Positions 1 through 7,940 are shown, numbered from the stretch's first letter. The stretch is DNA of 64,000 nucleotides from Streptococcus ilei (GCF_000479335.1 NC_022584.1:868001-932000); one strand, 5' to 3'. A program made the numbers and translations. Notes: generated by a model from the letters alone, not told the origin.

Positions 1-703
1 GTGAACCAGTTGCCTTATCCCAGTGAGGGAAGGCAATTGAAATCAAGGCACCTACTGCTGGTACTTGATCCAAGTGGTTCAAGACTTCTACTTGGTAGAT
101 ATTTTGTTCCAAAAGGTAGTATTCATTGACCAAGCCATGCTCTGCAGCAGGAATACCCGCGTCTGTATCGAAGGTCTCATGACCCACAGCCTTAACATGG
201 CGTTCATGGATCAAGAATTCCAAAGCTTCACGACTCCATCCTGGACTTTGTTGAACCCCATTTTCATCTAGGTTGCGCATAGCATCTTGATCTGGCCAAC
301 GTTTGGACCAATCACTACGGAAGGCGACAAAAGCTCCTTCTGCAATTTGTCCATGCTCTGCTTCGAAATCCAAAATATCTTGTTTGCTCAAGATAAAGTT
401 TGGATTGGCTGAAACTTCTTTCGATTTGTCGATGACATAAAGTGGCAAGAGGAGATCCTTGAGATCAATCTCATCCAACCAACGGCCTCCTTCTACAAAG
501 TGAATCGGTGCATCGATATGCGTTCCGTATTGACCAACTACTGTAAATTTTTGGACATGGAAGCCATCTTTTAGTGTGAAGAGGTCTTCTTGTTGCAAGG
601 CGGGAAGAGCTGGAAAGTGAGGACTTTCTGCATTGATTTGGTGACTCAAGTCCACCCATTTTTTAGCTTGTAATTCTTTGTAAATACTAAGTAAATCTGA
701 CAT
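1..703 (-). CDS. Cyclase-family (kynurenine formamidase-like) metal hydrolase, C-terminus cut by window edge
   Basis: The reading frame opens at ATG 703-701 and stays open to base 2, so the 3' end lies outside the window; about 234 residues are visible. The family signature GTHIDAPIHF lies at about residues 60-70. It is the metal-binding HxxxDxPxH-type motif of the cyclase/KynB family, which hydrolyses small amides or esters using zinc or manganese. The visible end (GALISIAFPHWDKATGS) is the usual C-terminal core strand, so only a few tens of residues are missing. The substrate is unknown; a kynurenine pathway is not otherwise visible, so the kynB name is not given. The gene has its own promoter (751-779). 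It is not coupled to the next gene upstream, from which it is separated by a repeat element. Confidence 0.85.
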   Translation of the reverse strand, partial: MSDLLSIYKELQAKKWVDLSHQINAESPHFPALPALQQEDLFTLKDGFHVQKFTVVGQYGTHIDAPIHFVEGGRWLDEIDLKDLLLPLYVIDKSKEVSANPNFILSKQDILDFEAEHGQIAEGAFVAFRSDWSKRWPDQDAMRNLDENGVQQSPGWSREALEFLIHERHVKAVGHETFDTDAGIPAAEHGLVNEYYLLEQNIYQVEVLNHLDQVPAVGALISIAFPHWDKATGS

Positions 704-750
704 AAGGGTTCCTTTCCTATAAGTGCGACATGAAATAAACGAATAAGGTT

Positions 751-779
751 ATTATAACAGTCAATGTCAACATCCACAA
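751..779 (-). promoter_or_regulatory. Promoter of the cyclase-family gene
   Basis: On the minus strand TTGTGG (779-774) and TATAAT (756-751) are separated by 17 nt. The box lies about 48 nt before the ATG at 703. Confidence 0.6.
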
Positions 780-802
780 TGATTTGCCTTAATCTTGTTT
801 TC

Positions 803-831
803 TTGAATAGGATATAGTTTCAAGCTATAAT
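803..831 (+). promoter_or_regulatory. Orphan plus-strand promoter firing into repeat copy 1
   Basis: TTGAAT (803-808) and TATAAT (826-831) are spaced by exactly 17 nt. No plus-strand gene follows. Transcription starting near 838 would run straight into the hairpin of repeat copy 1 and then antisense to the YdbC-like gene. Confidence 0.5.
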
Positions 832-850
832 TATAGAAAGCATCAAAAAA

Positions 851-1026
851 GAGGCTAGGACAAAAGTCCTAGCCTCTCAATTGTCTTTGGATTGTCGAGC
901 AAGACGCAGTGGTTGAGTGGGCTCTACTAGGCTGATTTCATCAGCTTTCACAGCCACACTCAACTGTGCGGAGGTGGAACGACGAAATCGAATTCTAACG
1001 AATGACCGATTTCTGTCCCACTCTCT
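851..1026 (+). repeat. Structured 176-bp repeat element, copy 1
   Basis: This is the first of five near-identical copies in the window (others at 7402, 22262, 25493 and 39181). The ends carry TGGGACA-type inverted repeats: the left end is GAGGCTAGGACAAAA and the right end reads in reverse as GAGAGTGGGACAGAA. The left end is also a perfect hairpin, GAGGCTAGGAC-AAAA-GTCCTAGCCTC. Read on the minus strand, the direction of the ydbC gene whose stop codon is 15 nt away, this hairpin comes last and is followed by six T residues, so it is an intrinsic terminator. Two further hairpins lie between the ends. The apparent ORFs inside are not believed to be genes. Confidence 0.9.
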
Positions 1027-1041
1027 TTCTTACTCTGTCCA

Positions 1042-1254
1042 TTACTGTTTAAATGCATCTAACAGAACTTGGAATTCTTCATTAGTGAGCGTAATCCCCT
1101 TGCCCATCTTCGTATGGTCTGGACTCCAAGTGCGGATATCATATTTAGCAGGTGCTCCATTAAAGCTCACCCGGTTTAACTCCTTGGTCCATCCCTTTTC
1201 ATTTTCAGATAACACCAAGAGTTGTTCTTCAATTTCAAAACTAAAATCTGCCAT
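1042..1254 (-). CDS. ydbC: YdbC-like PC4/p15 ssDNA-binding protein
   Basis: This 70-residue protein matches the YdbC/PC4 (transcriptional coactivator p15) family, small homodimers that bind single-stranded DNA. Recognisable family features are the N-terminal beta strands (FSFEIEEQLLVLSE) and the central motif KYDIRTWSPDHTKMGKGITL. The start at 1254 is chosen because GAAAGGAG lies 5-6 nt upstream. An in-frame ATG at 1269 overlaps that Shine-Dalgarno site and is unlikely. The gene is a single unit ending 15 nt before repeat copy 1, whose minus-strand hairpin probably terminates it. Its role in streptococci is not established; transcription or recombination on exposed ssDNA is the family-based guess. 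Confidence 0.85.
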   Translation of the reverse strand: MADFSFEIEEQLLVLSENEKGWTKELNRVSFNGAPAKYDIRTWSPDHTKMGKGITLTNEEFQVLLDAFKQ

Positions 1255-1299
1255 GAATACTCCTTTCAATGTCTTTCACCTTAATAATTCGTAAAAAAT

Positions 1300-1328
1300 T
1301 TTACAAAATGAATGAAATTTTCTATAAT
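1300..1328 (+). promoter_or_regulatory. Promoter of the small unknown gene at 1359
   Basis: TTTACA (1300-1305) and a perfect TATAAT (1323-1328) are separated by 17 nt. The predicted start of transcription is about 24 nt before the ATG. Confidence 0.7.
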
Positions 1329-1358
1329 ATATTGTATCAACTTATGGAGAATTATGCT

Positions 1359-1673
1359 ATGAAAAGATTTCTTGAGCTTCTCAAGGACCGAGCGAATGAA
1401 TTTTTTAACGATAAAACCTCCCAACCAGCCCCACTAGAGGATGATAAAATTATTCAGATTATTGAACTGGCCCTTCGAAAAAAACAAGGAGTCCATGTCA
1501 TTTTCCAAAATAAAAGCTTTACAGGCGATATCGTGAAATATGATCAGGAACGAAAACAACTCATTGTCAAGAATTTTAAAAAGAGTATGTCAACCATTAT
1601 TCGAATTTCTGACATTCAAAAGATTAGTCTTGTTCCACATACGATTCGAATCGCCCAACAAAAAACACCGTAA
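1359..1673 (+). CDS. Small hypothetical protein (104 aa)
   Basis: I do not recognise the family. The frame is open from 1269, but the ATG at 1359 is preceded by GGAG at a normal distance and lies just after a consensus promoter, so translation probably begins there (MKRFLELLKDRANEFF). The protein is basic and soluble, with no signal peptide or membrane segment. An N-terminal helix (about 1-45) is followed by alternating short beta strands (HVIFQNKSFTGDIVKYD, then KQLIVKNF and IRISDIQKISLV). This pattern resembles a small Sm/SH3-like barrel, but that is inference. It has its own promoter and a terminator overlapping its stop codon, so it is a complete monocistronic unit. The intact signals make it a likely real gene. 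Confidence 0.65.
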   Translation: MKRFLELLKDRANEFFNDKTSQPAPLEDDKIIQIIELALRKKQGVHVIFQNKSFTGDIVKYDQERKQLIVKNFKKSMSTIIRISDIQKISLVPHTIRIAQQKTP

Positions 1674-1708
1674 ACTTCCAAGCTAGGGAGGCATGCGGTG
1701 TTTTTTTC
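1662..1708 (+). terminator. Intrinsic terminator overlapping the stop codon of the 1359 gene
   Basis: AAAACACCG (1662-1670) pairs with CGGTGTTTT (1696-1704), followed by a T run. The stem begins inside the last codons. A run of A at the far end may let it serve the converging U32 gene as well. Confidence 0.75.
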
Positions 1709-1717
1709 TTGTACTTT

Positions 1718-3004
1718 TTAGGCACGAACTGTTTGACTCGTTCCATCTTCTTTATAGAGATTGATCAAGCCTTCTTTGAGAGCACGGATCATATCACCTG
1801 GTTCAACTGGTGTTGGCATATGAATGGTCAATAACTCCATCGGATTTGGTGCTCGGTCAATTTTATTGCCCTTGGCATCATGCAAATCTTCGATGACTGT
1901 TTCAAAATGTCGGAAACCAGGTCCGTAAAATTCCACTTGGTCCCCTTCGTTGATGACATTCCGTTGACGAATGGTCGCAATTTGCTTGTCCGCATCATAG
2001 GCAACCACTTCTCCAACGAACTTGTATTCTGGAATCTTCCGACGAGCCCCAAACAGTTGCTCGTTTTCTGAAGGAGTACCATAGTAAAAACCAGTCGCTA
2101 GCTCACGTTGGGCCACTTTCCACATCTCATCAATCAAATCTTGCTTAATGGCTTCGAACTTCTCAGGACTTTCCAAATAAGCATCAACAGCCGCCTTGTA
2201 GCAGTTCGTTACAGTAGAGACATAGTGAATGGACTTCATGCGACCTTCGATTTTAAGACTGTCCACTCCATTTTCAATCATATCAGGGATATGATCAATC
2301 ATCGACATATCAACTGCTGACATCGAGAATTCTTCAGGGATTTCCCCTTTGAGACTCTTGCGTTCTTGACCGAACGGCATATCGTAGAGATCATACTTCC
2401 AACGACAAGATTGGGAACAGCCACCACGGTTAGCATCCCGCATACTCATATGATTGGACAGGGTACAACGACCAGAGTAGGAAATACACATCGCTCCGTG
2501 AACAAAGGCTTCAATCTCAACGTCCGTCCGCTTACGAATCTCAGCTAGTTCTTCCATCGAAACTTCACGAGCCAAAACGACCCGTGTCAAGCCCAAGTCT
2601 TTCCAAAACTCAAGGGTCTCATAGTTGGTAGCACTAGCTTGCGTAGAAAGGTGAATTTCCAAACCTGGCGCTTCAGTCGCTGCGATGGTAATCAAGGCAG
2701 GGTCTGAAACAATGACCGCTGCGATTCCGATATCCCGTAAACGACGGAACCATTCTCCAGCTCCTACTTCATTTCCTTCGTGCATGACCATATTGGCCGC
2801 AACATAGACCTTGGCTCCATACTTAGCCGCAAATTGGACTCCTTCTTCCATTTGCTCAAAGGTGAAGTTTCCTGCACGGCTACGAAGACCATAGGCCTGC
2901 CCACCGATAAAGACAGCATCCGCACCATAGCGAACAGCGACTTTTAGTTTTTCTAAAGTTCCAGCGGGGGATAAAACCTCTGGACGTTTCAATTGTTTTG
3001 TCAT
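1718..3004 (-). CDS. U32 family protein, TrhP2/YrrO-like tRNA hydroxylation factor
   Basis: This 428-residue protein is annotated in the family as a U32 peptidase. Characterised relatives (E. coli TrhP, B. subtilis YrrO/TrhP2) act in prephenate-dependent 5-hydroxyuridine formation at the wobble position of tRNAs, so an RNA-modification role is more likely than proteolysis. Visible features are the N-terminal PEVLSPAGTLEKLKVAV, and the Cys-rich signature from about residue 170 (AMCISYSGRCTLSNHMS then GGCSQSCRW) that supplies four cysteines for an Fe-S cluster. A C-terminal beta-barrel region starts at about residue 330. GGAG lies 5 nt before the second of two adjacent ATG codons, so 3004 is preferred over 3007. 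The partner U32 protein is encoded just upstream on the same strand. Confidence 0.9.
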   Translation of the reverse strand: MTKQLKRPEVLSPAGTLEKLKVAVRYGADAVFIGGQAYGLRSRAGNFTFEQMEEGVQFAAKYGAKVYVAANMVMHEGNEVGAGEWFRRLRDIGIAAVIVSDPALITIAATEAPGLEIHLSTQASATNYETLEFWKDLGLTRVVLAREVSMEELAEIRKRTDVEIEAFVHGAMCISYSGRCTLSNHMSMRDANRGGCSQSCRWKYDLYDMPFGQERKSLKGEIPEEFSMSAVDMSMIDHIPDMIENGVDSLKIEGRMKSIHYVSTVTNCYKAAVDAYLESPEKFEAIKQDLIDEMWKVAQRELATGFYYGTPSENEQLFGARRKIPEYKFVGEVVAYDADKQIATIRQRNVINEGDQVEFYGPGFRHFETVIEDLHDAKGNKIDRAPNPMELLTIHMPTPVEPGDMIRALKEGLINLYKEDGTSQTVRA

Positions 3005-3128
3005 CATATCTCCTAGTATATTACAAGTATATTAGTTAGATTATCAATCTTGTCTATTTTATAGCAAATCCAGTCGAAAGGCAATGGTTTGGGAATTGTT
3101 TTGACAATTCTCATTCTTTACCATCATC

Positions 3129-3168
3129 AAAAAGGAAGGCCCGCACTCCTGGCAGGCTTTTCTCCTTT
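3129..3168 (-). terminator. Intrinsic terminator after the short U32 gene
   Basis: On the minus strand GCCTGC and GCGGGC form a GC-rich stem extended by flanking AAGG/CTTCC, followed by five T residues. Confidence 0.65.
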
Positions 3169-4096
3169 ATTTAACCATGTCTGGATCGTAGTCATAAAAT
3201 CCAGTATCGAGGAAGCGATTCTTGGGATGCAATTGGTGAATCTGTTCATCCAATAGGAAGGCCTGGTCCGAAGTGAAGGTTCCAGCTTCCAAGAGCTCAC
3301 GTGCTTTCACAAAACACTTGGCAATTTCCACAAAGTTTTGACCAGGTGTATAAATCCCCTCTAACTTCCAGTGGGTGAAACCATGCTCCACTAACTCAGA
3401 GAGTTTGGTCATCAAATCCAGGTCATTATTGGCAAAAATATGAGTTCCATGCTTGTCCTCAAAGATAGAATAGTGGCTTTCTGGATCTCCTGGTTCTGCC
3501 AAAAAGAGATCGCGCTCTCTCGTCTTTTCGTCATCGATGTGCGTAAAATTGTAGTAATTCTGCAAAAGAGGGCGTTTGGAATGATGAATCACACTGGCCC
3601 CATAAACCAATACTTCAGCAGGAATCTCTAAGATTTCTGGCATCTTGAAAAGCTCTGCAGATGGGATTTCTCGAGCAAGAACTGCTTCTGAAGCACCAGC
3701 CTTTTGTCCCCAGAAATTGATCTGACGGCTACTTGTCACCATGGTAGAAGCATCATAAATGGTTTTAAAGCTGTAGCCATCCCGCTTCAATACATAAAAG
3801 ACGCCTGCATCTCCTACCGTGATATAATCGACGTTAATCGAAGCAAGAAAATCTAAAAATGGTTTGATACGATCCATCATGTCTTGGTGCATCAAGGCAT
3901 TGACAGCCACTGTCATTTCCTTACCTGCCGCATGGACTAGATCAGAAATTCGACTTAATTCGTCATACGAGAAAGTGTGAGGAAGTCGTAATCCAAATTC
4001 CTTTTCTCCGACATAAATACGGTCCACACCTACTTCTAGAAGGGCTTGAACCTGTTCAATACTTTCAGCTGTAGCTGTAATAATTATCTTTTTCAT
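3167..4096 (-). CDS. U32 family protein, TrhP1/YrrN-like
   Basis: The 309-residue protein is the shorter member of the U32 pair that streptococci and bacilli carry together. By analogy with B. subtilis YrrN/YrrO it should take part with the longer protein in tRNA uridine hydroxylation. The N-terminus (MKKIIITATAESIEQVQALL) starts a TIM-barrel-like fold. Residues 90-230 hold the family core, but the dense cysteine cluster of the longer protein is absent, as is usual for this subfamily. An upstream extension of the open frame to 4237 has no family similarity. TATAAT lies only 7 nt before the ATG at 4096, so the mRNA is probably leaderless (see findings). The gene is separated from the downstream U32 gene by a terminator, so the two are not a simple operon. 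Confidence 0.88.
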   Translation of the reverse strand: MKKIIITATAESIEQVQALLEVGVDRIYVGEKEFGLRLPHTFSYDELSRISDLVHAAGKEMTVAVNALMHQDMMDRIKPFLDFLASINVDYITVGDAGVFYVLKRDGYSFKTIYDASTMVTSSRQINFWGQKAGASEAVLAREIPSAELFKMPEILEIPAEVLVYGASVIHHSKRPLLQNYYNFTHIDDEKTRERDLFLAEPGDPESHYSIFEDKHGTHIFANNDLDLMTKLSELVEHGFTHWKLEGIYTPGQNFVEIAKCFVKARELLEAGTFTSDQAFLLDEQIHQLHPKNRFLDTGFYDYDPDMVK

Positions 4097-4103
4097 GAAA
4101 ACT

Positions 4104-4109
4104 ATTATA
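4104..4109 (-). promoter_or_regulatory. Extended -10 box abutting the short U32 gene (leaderless start)
   Basis: On the minus strand TGGTATAAT is an extended -10 element (TG-N-TATAAT). Only 7 nt separate it from the ATG, which places the transcription start at or next to the A of the start codon. No Shine-Dalgarno site can fit. Confidence 0.6.
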
Positions 4110-4227
4110 CCAAAAAAGTCATTTTGCTCTCTAAATTTCTTAATTTTGTAAAAATTGTAACAGTTTTGTAACATTTCTATGCTTGAAAACGTGTTAAAAT
4201 AATAGAGTACTGTTAGGAGAGAGAAAT

Positions 4228-4524
4228 ATGCCCGCAAGAAAACTTAGAGTTGTTGAAGAATACGACTATGTCGAAGTCCCTCTTCAACAAGAGAATACAA
4301 CAACTAATTATGATTTTAACCTTGATACTGAACCAGCTCCGCAATTAAGTGAGCTACTATTTTTCCTTAATATTGCTGTGTTTTGTGTCTTAACTGTTTT
4401 ATTTAGTTTCGTCTTTTTATCAATGAAGATGAATACCTTTTTTGCTTTTGCCTCAGCAATTGCTTGTAGTTTGGGAAGTATCCAAGCTTTCCGCATTTTC
4501 CAGTTAAAACGGAAAAAGGACTAA
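4228..4524 (+). CDS. DUF3270 family membrane protein
   Basis: The 98-residue protein matches the streptococcal DUF3270 family. A hydrophilic N-terminal half (about 1-48, with the family-typical RKLRVVEEYDYVEVP start) is followed by two predicted membrane helices at about 50-70 and 74-92, and a basic tail (RIFQLKRKKD) that should stay in the cytoplasm. AGGAGAG precedes the ATG at a good distance. The function is unknown. It is monocistronic, divergent from the U32 gene and closed by a strong terminator. Confidence 0.8.
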   Translation: MPARKLRVVEEYDYVEVPLQQENTTTNYDFNLDTEPAPQLSELLFFLNIAVFCVLTVLFSFVFLSMKMNTFFAFASAIACSLGSIQAFRIFQLKRKKD

Positions 4525-4536
4525 GATGAATTTTTT

Positions 4537-4559
4537 AGCCTCCTTCGGGAGGCTTTTTG
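4537..4559 (+). terminator. Intrinsic terminator of the DUF3270 gene
   Basis: AGCCTCC-TTCG-GGAGGCT forms a 7-bp stem closed by a UUCG tetraloop and is followed by five T residues. Confidence 0.9.
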
Positions 4560-4594
4560 GCATTTCCCATCCACGTTTGTCATTGTATAAGAGA

Positions 4595-4619
4595 AATCCC
4601 TCACCAATGGTGAGGGATT
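4595..4619. terminator. Bidirectional terminator between DUF3270 and the hprK operon
   Basis: AATCCCTCACC and GGTGAGGGATT form an 11-bp stem around a 3-nt loop. T-rich stretches occur on both sides, and the site lies just beyond the stop codon of the YtxH gene. Confidence 0.75.
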
Positions 4620-4622
4620 ATT

Positions 4623-5093
4623 TTATTCTTCTTCTACAGCTGTTTCTTTGATCTCTTCTTCCACTTCTGGAAGAGCTGTTTCTTCTTCCAATTCAAGGAC
4701 AATCTCTTCACTTTCTTTTTCCTGTTTAGGCTGGAAAGGACTTGCTTGATTGCCGGTCTTTTGCTGGATTTTTTCCTTAATCGTTTGGATAGCATCTTGT
4801 GAAAATTCTACCACATCCTGCGTCTTATCTTTCACTGTCTCGATAACAGTGTCTTTGTTGATCTCGCCACTTTCAACTTTTTCCTTGGTTTGCTGAATAG
4901 CGTCTGATGCTTGCTTGGATAGTTCCATTGCAGATTGTTTCACAGAATCATGAACTTCTTGTGGATTCTCTTGGTATTCTTTTACAAAACCTTTGACTTT
5001 ACCAGTCAACTCTTTCCCTTTTTTGGTTGTCAGGAAGTAGGCTGCGGATGCGCCAGTGATCGTTCCAATTAATAATGATGATAAACGTCCCAT
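4623..5093 (-). CDS. YtxH domain-containing protein
   Basis: The 156-residue protein begins with a glycine-rich hydrophobic helix (about 4-22, LLIGTITGASAAYFL). It continues with the basic TKKGKELTGKVKGF stretch typical of YtxH proteins, then long amphipathic helices with coiled-coil character (about 35-115) and a very acidic tail (115-156). YtxH members are small, stress-associated, membrane-linked proteins of unknown biochemical role. It is the last gene of the hprK-lgt-DUF948-ytxH group, 15 nt after its neighbour, and is followed by a strong hairpin. Confidence 0.85.
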   Translation of the reverse strand: MGRLSSLLIGTITGASAAYFLTTKKGKELTGKVKGFVKEYQENPQEVHDSVKQSAMELSKQASDAIQQTKEKVESGEINKDTVIETVKDKTQDVVEFSQDAIQTIKEKIQQKTGNQASPFQPKQEKESEEIVLELEEETALPEVEEEIKETAVEEE

Positions 5094-5108
5094 AAGGTAC
5101 CTCTTTTC

Positions 5109-5492
5109 TTATTTAAATAATTTCATAGCCATGCGAGCTGCTTTTAATCCGACGGATGTTTTAACAGTCTTTCCACCAACAACGACAGCTTTTTTGCTAA
5201 TCTGACGTGCTTGATCATTCAGATCCGACACAGATACAGATAAATCTGCCACTGCTGTGAAGAGTGGATCAATGGTTGCAACTTTTTGATTCAAATCTTC
5301 TGTCAAAACATTCACTTTTGCTAACAACTCATTGGTTTGGTGTAAGGTTACATTTACATCTGATGTCAAGGTCTTAATCGTTACTTGAGTCTCATCTACA
5401 ACTTTTCCAATCTTTGAAAACAAGATAATCAAGTAGATGACCAAAACTACTAAAGCTAACCCTAAAAGCCCATAGGCAATTTCAATAAACAT
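5109..5492 (-). CDS. DUF948 domain-containing membrane protein
   Basis: The 127-residue protein has one N-terminal membrane helix (about 4-25, IAYGLLGLALVVLVIYLII). It is followed by a helical periplasm- or cytoplasm-facing region with a repeated VDETQVTIKTLTSDVNVTLHQ heptad-like pattern, and a basic C-terminus. This is the layout of DUF948 proteins, which are usually next to YtxH genes as here. Function is unknown. It sits between lgt and the YtxH gene with short gaps (11 and 15 nt), consistent with one transcript. Confidence 0.85.
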   Translation of the reverse strand: MFIEIAYGLLGLALVVLVIYLIILFSKIGKVVDETQVTIKTLTSDVNVTLHQTNELLAKVNVLTEDLNQKVATIDPLFTAVADLSVSVSDLNDQARQISKKAVVVGGKTVKTSVGLKAARMAMKLFK

Positions 5493-5503
5493 TTCTTTTC
5501 TCC

Positions 5504-6286
5504 TTAATCTATTTCCGTTCTATAAAATGGTGCATTCTTTTTTCGTTGATAGATCATGATGCTGATTCCAAGCAGGATGAGGACCAGGGAAAGCCATTGT
5601 GAAACTCGAATTCCCAAAAACATCAAGCTATCTGTCCGCATTCCTTCAATAATCATTCGACCAAAGCCATACCAGATTAGATAGAAAGCAGTAATTTCGC
5701 CCTTTCTCAACAGTTTCGGACGACGACGCAAGTAAAGAATCAGCACAAAACCAAGCAAGTTCCAACAAGATTCATATAAGAAGGTCGGTTGACGGTAATG
5801 TCCATCAATAAACATCTGATTCCGAATGAAAGAAGGTAAATAATCTAAATTCTTAACAATGGCTCCGTAGGCTTCTTGGTTAACAAAATTGCCCCAACGG
5901 CCAATACTTTGAGCAATCATGACACTCGGTGCAGCGATATCTAAAAAATCAACTGGGTCAATCAAACGACTGCGTGAAAATAGGTAGAGGACTAGAGCCC
6001 CTGCCAGGAGTCCACCATAGATAGCAATCCCACCGTTCCATACGGCAAAAATCTCTCCTGGGTGTTCCCTGTAATAAGACCATTGAAAAATAACATAGTA
6101 AAGACGGGCCCCTATGATCGCTACTGGAAAAGCAATCAGAATGAAATCAATAATATCGTCTGACTCTATCCCTTTACGAGGGGCTTCTTTCATAGACAGG
6201 ATAACCGCCAAAAGGAGACCGAGGACGATACAAATCGCATACCAGCGAATGCTAAAGGGACCAAGTTGAATGGCTACTGGATTCAT
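5504..6286 (-). CDS. lgt: Prolipoprotein diacylglyceryl transferase Lgt
   Basis: Lgt transfers a diacylglyceryl group from phosphatidylglycerol to the lipobox cysteine of prolipoproteins, the first step of lipoprotein maturation in the membrane. The 260-residue length and seven-helix profile are typical. The Lgt signature is present at about residues 120-150 ([18 protein letters not shown]), including the conserved arginine-glycine-asparagine core. The [14 protein letters not shown] segment near residue 212 contains the second essential arginine region. The gene overlaps hprK by 4 nt (ATGA type), the standard streptococcal hprK-lgt arrangement, so translation is coupled. Confidence 0.97.
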   Translation of the reverse strand: MNPVAIQLGPFSIRWYAICIVLGLLLAVILSMKEAPRKGIESDDIIDFILIAFPVAIIGARLYYVIFQWSYYREHPGEIFAVWNGGIAIYGGLLAGALVLYLFSRSRLIDPVDFLDIAAPSVMIAQSIGRWGNFVNQEAYGAIVKNLDYLPSFIRNQMFIDGHYRQPTFLYESCWNLLGFVLILYLRRRPKLLRKGEITAFYLIWYGFGRMIIEGMRTDSLMFLGIRVSQWLSLVLILLGISIMIYQRKKNAPFYRTEID

Positions 6287-7215
6287 ACTTTCACCTCATT
6301 CTGATCAATCAACTGGGTCAATCGATCTTCAAAGGTTTTAGTAGCATCATATCCCATTTCTTTGGCGCGGTAGTTCATTGCTGCTGCCTCAATGACAACG
6401 GAAATATTGCGACCTGTCTTAACAGGGATGCGAATTCTTGGAATAGTCACTCCACAGAACTCAATTTCTTCTGCATTATTGCCAAGACGATCGTAGGTTT
6501 GTTCCTTGGTGTAGTTTTCTAAATAGACCGCGATTTGAACCTGTGAAGAATCTTTCACAGCACTGGCACCATAGAGACTCATAACATCAATGATCCCTAC
6601 TCCCCGAATCTCTAGCATATGACGTAGAATTTCAGCAGGCTCACCCCACAAGGTCATCTCATCACGGGCGAAGACATCTACCCGGTCATCTGCTACCAAA
6701 CGATGCCCTCGTTTGACGAGCTCTAAACCAGTCTCACTCTTCCCGATTCCACTATCTCCTTGGATCAGAACCCCCATGCCATAGATATCCATCAAGACAC
6801 CATGGACACTAGTTCTTTCCGCAAGGAGAGAATCTAGGTAGCTTGATAGTTCACCAGATAGGCGACTAGTTGGAACGCGACTGCTTAAAATCGCGATTTG
6901 CTTTTCCTCTGCAGCACGGAGCATTTCTTCAGGAACCTCTAGATCCCGCGCGATGATGAGTACCGGTGTTTCCGGCTGGAACATCTTTCTCAAAACTTGG
7001 TGACGATTGTGGGAGGTCATCTTGATGAGGTAAGACCACTCTTTCATCCCAACCAATTGAATTCGTTCTGGAGTATAGTAATCAAAATATCCTGTCATTT
7101 CAAGTCCAGGACGTGAAATATCTGCCGTTGTGATTTCTTTTTCAAATAGGCTTTCATTGCCGTACACAACCTTCAAACGAAGCTTATCAATTAAATCTCG
7201 GACTGTTATTGCCAT
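6283..7215 (-). CDS. hprK: HPr kinase/phosphorylase HprK
   Basis: HprK phosphorylates HPr on Ser46 when glycolytic intermediates are abundant and dephosphorylates it when phosphate is high, so it is the sensor of carbon catabolite control. The product, HPr-Ser-P, is the co-effector of CcpA, whose gene is also in this window. The 310-residue protein shows the Walker A motif GDSGIGKS at 153-160, the catalytic His138 in VHG, and the K3-type signature [20 protein letters not shown] near 248-270. An extended -10 promoter lies about 30 nt upstream. It is first gene of the hprK-lgt-DUF948-YtxH operon. Confidence 0.97.
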   Translation of the reverse strand: MAITVRDLIDKLRLKVVYGNESLFEKEITTADISRPGLEMTGYFDYYTPERIQLVGMKEWSYLIKMTSHNRHQVLRKMFQPETPVLIIARDLEVPEEMLRAAEEKQIAILSSRVPTSRLSGELSSYLDSLLAERTSVHGVLMDIYGMGVLIQGDSGIGKSETGLELVKRGHRLVADDRVDVFARDEMTLWGEPAEILRHMLEIRGVGIIDVMSLYGASAVKDSSQVQIAVYLENYTKEQTYDRLGNNAEEIEFCGVTIPRIRIPVKTGRNISVVIEAAAMNYRAKEMGYDATKTFEDRLTQLIDQNEVKV

Positions 7216-7244
7216 AGGCTTCTCCCTTTTTGTTTTCTCTTACT

Positions 7245-7250
7245 ATTATA
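7245..7250 (-). promoter_or_regulatory. Extended -10 promoter of the hprK operon
   Basis: TGCTATAAT on the minus strand is an extended -10 box. No good -35 is visible, as expected for this promoter class. The rest of the 389-base gap upstream of hprK holds repeat copy 2 and nothing else recognisable. Confidence 0.6.
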
Positions 7251-7401
7251 GCAAATTATCCCAGGTAAGACTTGCTCAAGCATCTTTTTTTAGTATCAAA
7301 ACTGATGCTATTATTCTCACACTCATTCCAGTACTCTTTGATGTTTCTCTTTATCCTTGTTATCCCATATTTCTATCGTTTCTTCATTTGAAAAAAAAGA
7401 T

Positions 7402-7576
7402 GAGAGTGGGACAGAAATCGGTAATTCGTTGGAATTCGATTTCGTCGTCCCACCTCCGCACAGTTGAGTAGGGCTGTAAAAGCTGATGAAATCAGCGTAG
7501 TAGAGCTCACTCAACCACTGCGTCTTGCTCGATAATCCAAAGACAATTGAGAGGCTAGGACTTTTGTCCCAGCCTC
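7402..7576 (-). repeat. Structured repeat element, copy 2 (inverted)
   Basis: Same element as at 851, in reverse orientation. It starts GAGAGTGGGACAGAAATC and ends GTCCCAGCCTC. It lies between the end of the pspC-like gene and the hprK promoter. It is the only copy whose relative orientation to the gene ending next to it is reversed. The minus-strand transcript would leave it through a run of T residues (complement of 7391-7398). Confidence 0.9.
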
Positions 7577-7604
7577 ACATTCTTATTCGATTCATGAAAA
7601 TTCT

Positions 7605-7886
7605 TTAAAAGAATGGATCATCGTCTTTGATTACTTGTGCATCCTTCCGTTTGCGAGGTCCGAGGCCATACTTTTCTCTTTCAAGATCTTCTTTATACGG
7701 CAAGGAGAAGGCACATAGGCAATAAATAGCCAAGCCTACAAGCCCATAAGCATGAAAGATACTAAAGAGCACAAAGAGAAAACGCAATAGGTTTGCATCG
7801 AGCCCAAATCGATCCGCTAGTCCAGCAAATACTCCGAAAACGATTCTGCCTCGACGTAATTTATAAAAAGTTGGATTCAAGGGCAT
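7605..7886 (-). CDS. PspC domain-containing small membrane protein
   Basis: The 93-residue protein carries one PspC domain. The sequence FYKLRRGRIVFGVFAGLADRFGLD (quoted region about residues 7-30) is the classic PspC opening, followed by the helix LLRFLFVLFSIFHAYGLVG and a second short hydrophobic stretch. The C-terminus is hydrophilic and acidic. PspC proteins sense or respond to envelope stress, and small stand-alone forms are common in streptococci. It is last in the tex-sprT-pspC group and ends close to repeat copy 2. Confidence 0.88.
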   Translation of the reverse strand: MPLNPTFYKLRRGRIVFGVFAGLADRFGLDANLLRFLFVLFSIFHAYGLVGLAIYCLCAFSLPYKEDLEREKYGLGPRKRKDAQVIKDDDPFF

Positions 7887-7940
7887 ACCTCCTATTATTT
7901 TAGAACAGTATATCCCGAAATCAAGTCACTGTCATCCGAC

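Noticed and set aside
917..1294. 125-codon plus-strand ORF in repeat copy 1 (and similar ORFs in copies 2, 4 and 5 starting MGSTTLISSAF or MDSTTLISSAF)
   Set aside because: They lie inside the structured repeat, have no ribosome site, vary in length between copies and run into unrelated flanking DNA. They are by-products of the repeat.
1718..4096. U32 proteins as collagenase-like proteases
   Set aside because: The peptidase label is historical. The cysteine signature and characterised relatives support tRNA hydroxylation (TrhP type).
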